Shown here piece after piece: positions 61,921 to 64,000 of a stretch of 64,000 nucleotides of DNA (position 1 is its first letter; each line of letters opens with the position of its first letter). The stretch comes from Alisma plantago-aquatica (lineage: Eukaryota; Streptophyta; Magnoliopsida; Alismatales; Alismataceae). The notes under the pieces were generated by a model, which was not told the origin of the DNA, ran no database searches, and worked only from the letters and a program-made list of their open reading frames with translations. The stretch is taken from positions 71,282,001-71,346,000 of the forward strand of contig OY856411.1 in the NCBI GenBank assembly GCA_963693085.1, read 5' to 3'. Position numbers and translations under genes: made by a program.

Positions 61921-62613
61921 TTTGTAACATCCCTGACCTGGGTTATGAGTTAACCCTAGGTGTTTTGCCTAAATATGTAATTAAATCTTTGTGATTAACT
62001 CTGAGCATGTAATTAAGCTTCTCAGAAACGTATATTTCAGTATTTGCCCCTTTTTATTTAAAGTTGTAGCATTGTTTTGATATACAGGGACCTATGTGCA
62101 ATTTACCCAGTTGAAAGGGTTAGCTTGCAATTTGCACATGATGAGATGTTCCTCTGATGTTGAGACATCATGAGAATCTCTTTGGCAAAGTTTGAGGGAT
62201 TTCCCAAGCTAGAGCACCAATGTGCAGCTGTGGAAGCAATCCCAGGGCTTGAAACCCTAATTTGGGGTAAAATGCAATTTACCCAAATGATGGGATGCAA
62301 TTTGTAAAGAATGTCATCTAATGTATCTTTTTAGACTTTTGCCATCATTTATAGAAGAAATGATGAGGAATTCACCTCAATTGAGTTATCAAGTTAAGAA
62401 ATAGGCTTTGTGATTGAATAATCAGGGTATATGTGCAATATCCCTTTAAGTATGAACTTTATTATTAGATTGTTCTTCCTTGCCTTCTTTTCTATAACAT
62501 TAAGATAAGGTTTGTCCTTAGAATAAAGAGGAAGGGACGAGCAAGTAATAAAGGAAGGACTTAGTTGGAATTAAGGGAAACTTATGAACTAATGTTGAAA
62601 ATCCTACCCCATG

Positions 62614-62620
62614 TATATAA
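62614..62620 (+). promoter_or_regulatory. TATA box of the 3' LTR
   Basis: TATATAA, about 691 bp from the LTR start, followed by GCCCTCCTTCCC. The position equals that of the TATA-like site in the solo LTR (21413). Confidence 0.55.
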
Positions 62621-63125
62621 GCCCTCCTTCCCTTAGTTGCAAGGGAACTTAACCTTCGTTCCCTTACTGTTTCATTTCACCAAAGACGACCAAGGACTTC
62701 CTTGGAGCTAAGGAGGACGAACAAGGGGTGCAAGGTAGGTTTAAACCCCTCTTCTTGCCTAATTCCATGGTTAGAATTCGAATTCAAGGTCATCTTCATG
62801 GCTAATTCTCGAAACCCTGTCTTTCTAGCCGTCTCTTTTCATCCTTCCTTGGAGTTTTCACCTTGGCCAACCTGTGGGAACTCAAGGACGCCATTAGAGC
62901 TTGGAGCTTGAAAGCTTGGAGCTCAAGAAGCAAGCTTTAGGCGGGTTTTATAACTCTAAACCTATGCTTTACTATGTGCATCTTTATATGCGATTTGATG
63001 ATAGCTCTTAGTATTTCCCTACTTTTCCCTGCTATTTTGCAATCAAACCCGTGGGATATCTGTACTGTTCTTGAGCTAGAAGATGAAGGCGTGATTTCCA
63101 AGAAAAACCCACCGCTTTTCTTTTC

Positions 63126-63860
63126 CTTAAACGGTCCTAATAGTTTGCTCTCTCGGACTCAAGACCGCGAGGTGAGCAAACGGTCTCGAGACCGTGAGAG
63201 GGCTCGCGGTCTCAAGACCGTTTGGCCCCGTTGTCCGAGCATGGACCGTATAAGAAACCTGTTCCTAATTATATAGGCTAATTACCCTCAAAATTTGGGA
63301 GACTAACTCCAAAGGAATCGGGAGATATGACCTTTTTAAGTCACAACGTTAAATGAATTAATTGCTGATTTTCAAACGGTCTGAAATTGCCTTTTTGGGC
63401 AAACGGTCTCAAGACCGTGTAAGGTCGTTGACTAAGCGTTGACCGTATGAGATTACTGTTCAAAATTATGTTAATTAACAACTCACCAAGTTTGATGGTC
63501 TAATTCCAAACGGGCTAAGAGTTGAAGGGTGAATACTAGGGCTAACCCTAGATAAAATCAGTACTGAAATTATGGTGACCTAATTAGGGTTTTTAGGGTT
63601 GATTGACCTAAACGGTCTCAAGACCGTTTGGGGGTCACCAAACGGTCTCAAGACCGTGAGGGAAATCAACCAAGACCGTTTGGAGGTCTGGGGTCAAGGA
63701 TAGTTGACCAATTGAGGACCCAATTGCAAATAAGTTATCAATTTAATCAAAAATTCTGTTTGTGGTTCAATCATGGTTCAACCCCTATCAAATCACTTTA
63801 GACTTTGATAAAATCTTGGTCAAACGGTCTTAAGACCATGTGGGGTCTACCCACATGACC
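63126..63860 (+). repeat. AAACGGTCTCAAGACCGTTT-type repeats in the 3' LTR
   Basis: The full dyad is at 63610-63629, a second copy starts 30 bp later at 63640, and a half-site AGACCGTTT lies at 63673. Other variants are near 63178 (AAACGGTCTCGAGACCGTGA), 63205, 63400 and 63821. The arrangement mirrors the units in the LTR at 51.9-52.6 kb. Confidence 0.85.
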
Positions 63861-64000
63861 TCAAGATCATTTGGGCCAAGTTTGGGCCCAATTGGAGCTC
63901 AATTGAAGGGTTCAACCTTGTGTTGATGCACACTGTTGAGTGTTGATGGGTGAACATTGATAGACCCTAATTGAATCGATTTCAACCATAATTGGTTAAC

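Larger units (their letters stand above)
50271..64000 (+). mobile_element. Tekay/Del-type Ty3/gypsy element with intact polyprotein
   Basis: Composite annotation: 5' LTR-like block 50271-57085, tRNA-iMet primer site 57091-57102, gag-pol 57218-61873, polypurine tract near 61908-61920, and 3' LTR from 61923 past the window edge. The left edge is a clean insertion into an Athila LTR. The two LTRs differ strongly (see findings), so this may be a recombinant of two related elements rather than one insertion. Confidence 0.8.
61923..64000 (+). mobile_element. 3' LTR of the intact Tekay element, cut by the window edge
   Basis: It starts TGTAACATCCCTGACC at 61923. Shared blocks with the LTR at 50271 include GTTCCTCTGATGTTGAGACATCAT (62148 here, 50500 there), GCAATTTACCCA, GGCGGGTTTTATAAC (62940) against GGTGGGTTTTATAAC, and CTGTTCCTAATTAT. 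Much of the sequence between these blocks differs. Only about 2.08 kb is visible, so length, right end and target duplication cannot be judged. Confidence 0.85.

Overview
The window looks like a stretch of intergenic, repeat-packed nuclear DNA from a large-genome flowering plant. I find no cellular gene, tRNA, rRNA or CRISPR array that I can support. Almost everything recognisable is a transposable element. Most are Ty3/gypsy LTR retrotransposons of two lineages: Tekay/Del-type chromoviruses, primed by initiator tRNA-Met, and an Athila-type element with a tRNA-Asp-like primer site. There are also a Ty1/copia gag fossil, a LINE ORF1 fossil and one CACTA-like DNA transposon. Lineage calls rest on protein motifs and primer sites that can be read directly. 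The species cannot be determined.

Layout. 1-4218: the 3' end of a plus-strand Tekay-type element, with an integrase tail fossil followed by its decayed LTR. 5.3-7.6 kb: copia relic, with an LTR-like promoter, a low-complexity tract and a broken gag. 8.36-10.75 kb and 12.8-15.1 kb: two related LTR-like repeats that begin TGTAACGAC. 15.1-18.4 kb: a probable minus-strand LTR with a duplicated core promoter and repeats of a GTCGATCGAC-like dyad. 19.1-19.9 kb: LINE ORF1 relic. 20.7-29.5 kb: a solo LTR with a perfect 5-bp target duplication (CACGG). A 4.9-kb CACTA-like element has split it, and it sits inside an older minus-strand LTR whose other part is at 29.5-31.15 kb.

31.3-64 kb is a second three-level nest. 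A minus-strand Tekay element (3' LTR 31277-35543, pol and gag relic to 40070) is interrupted by an Athila element (5' LTR 40071-42810, relic gag-pol to 48640, 3' LTR starting near 50197). The Athila 3' LTR is in turn interrupted at 50270/50271 by a plus-strand Tekay element. That last element has a very long 5' LTR-like block (50271-57085), a primer site and an intact 1551-codon gag-pol frame (57218-61873) with every catalytic residue I checked. Its 3' LTR starts at 61923 and runs off the window.

Most interesting signals. (1) The near-palindrome AAACGGTCTCAAGACCGTTT recurs as pairs about 31 bp apart inside 190-213-bp tandem units in the Tekay LTRs. The same half-site forms an exact 26-bp array in the unrelated Athila LTR. 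(2) The two LTRs flanking the intact reading frame are clearly related but far from identical, which a simple young insertion should not show. (3) An exact 28-bp array carries a telomere-like AAACCCTAG word in the long LTR, which also holds many AAACCCTAA telo-box words. (4) Other LTRs carry their own families of short CpG-containing dyads (GTCGATCGAC, CACGGCCGTG, TATCGGGCA). Together these suggest that LTRs in this genome accumulate arrays of protein-binding-like words. That functional reading is inference.
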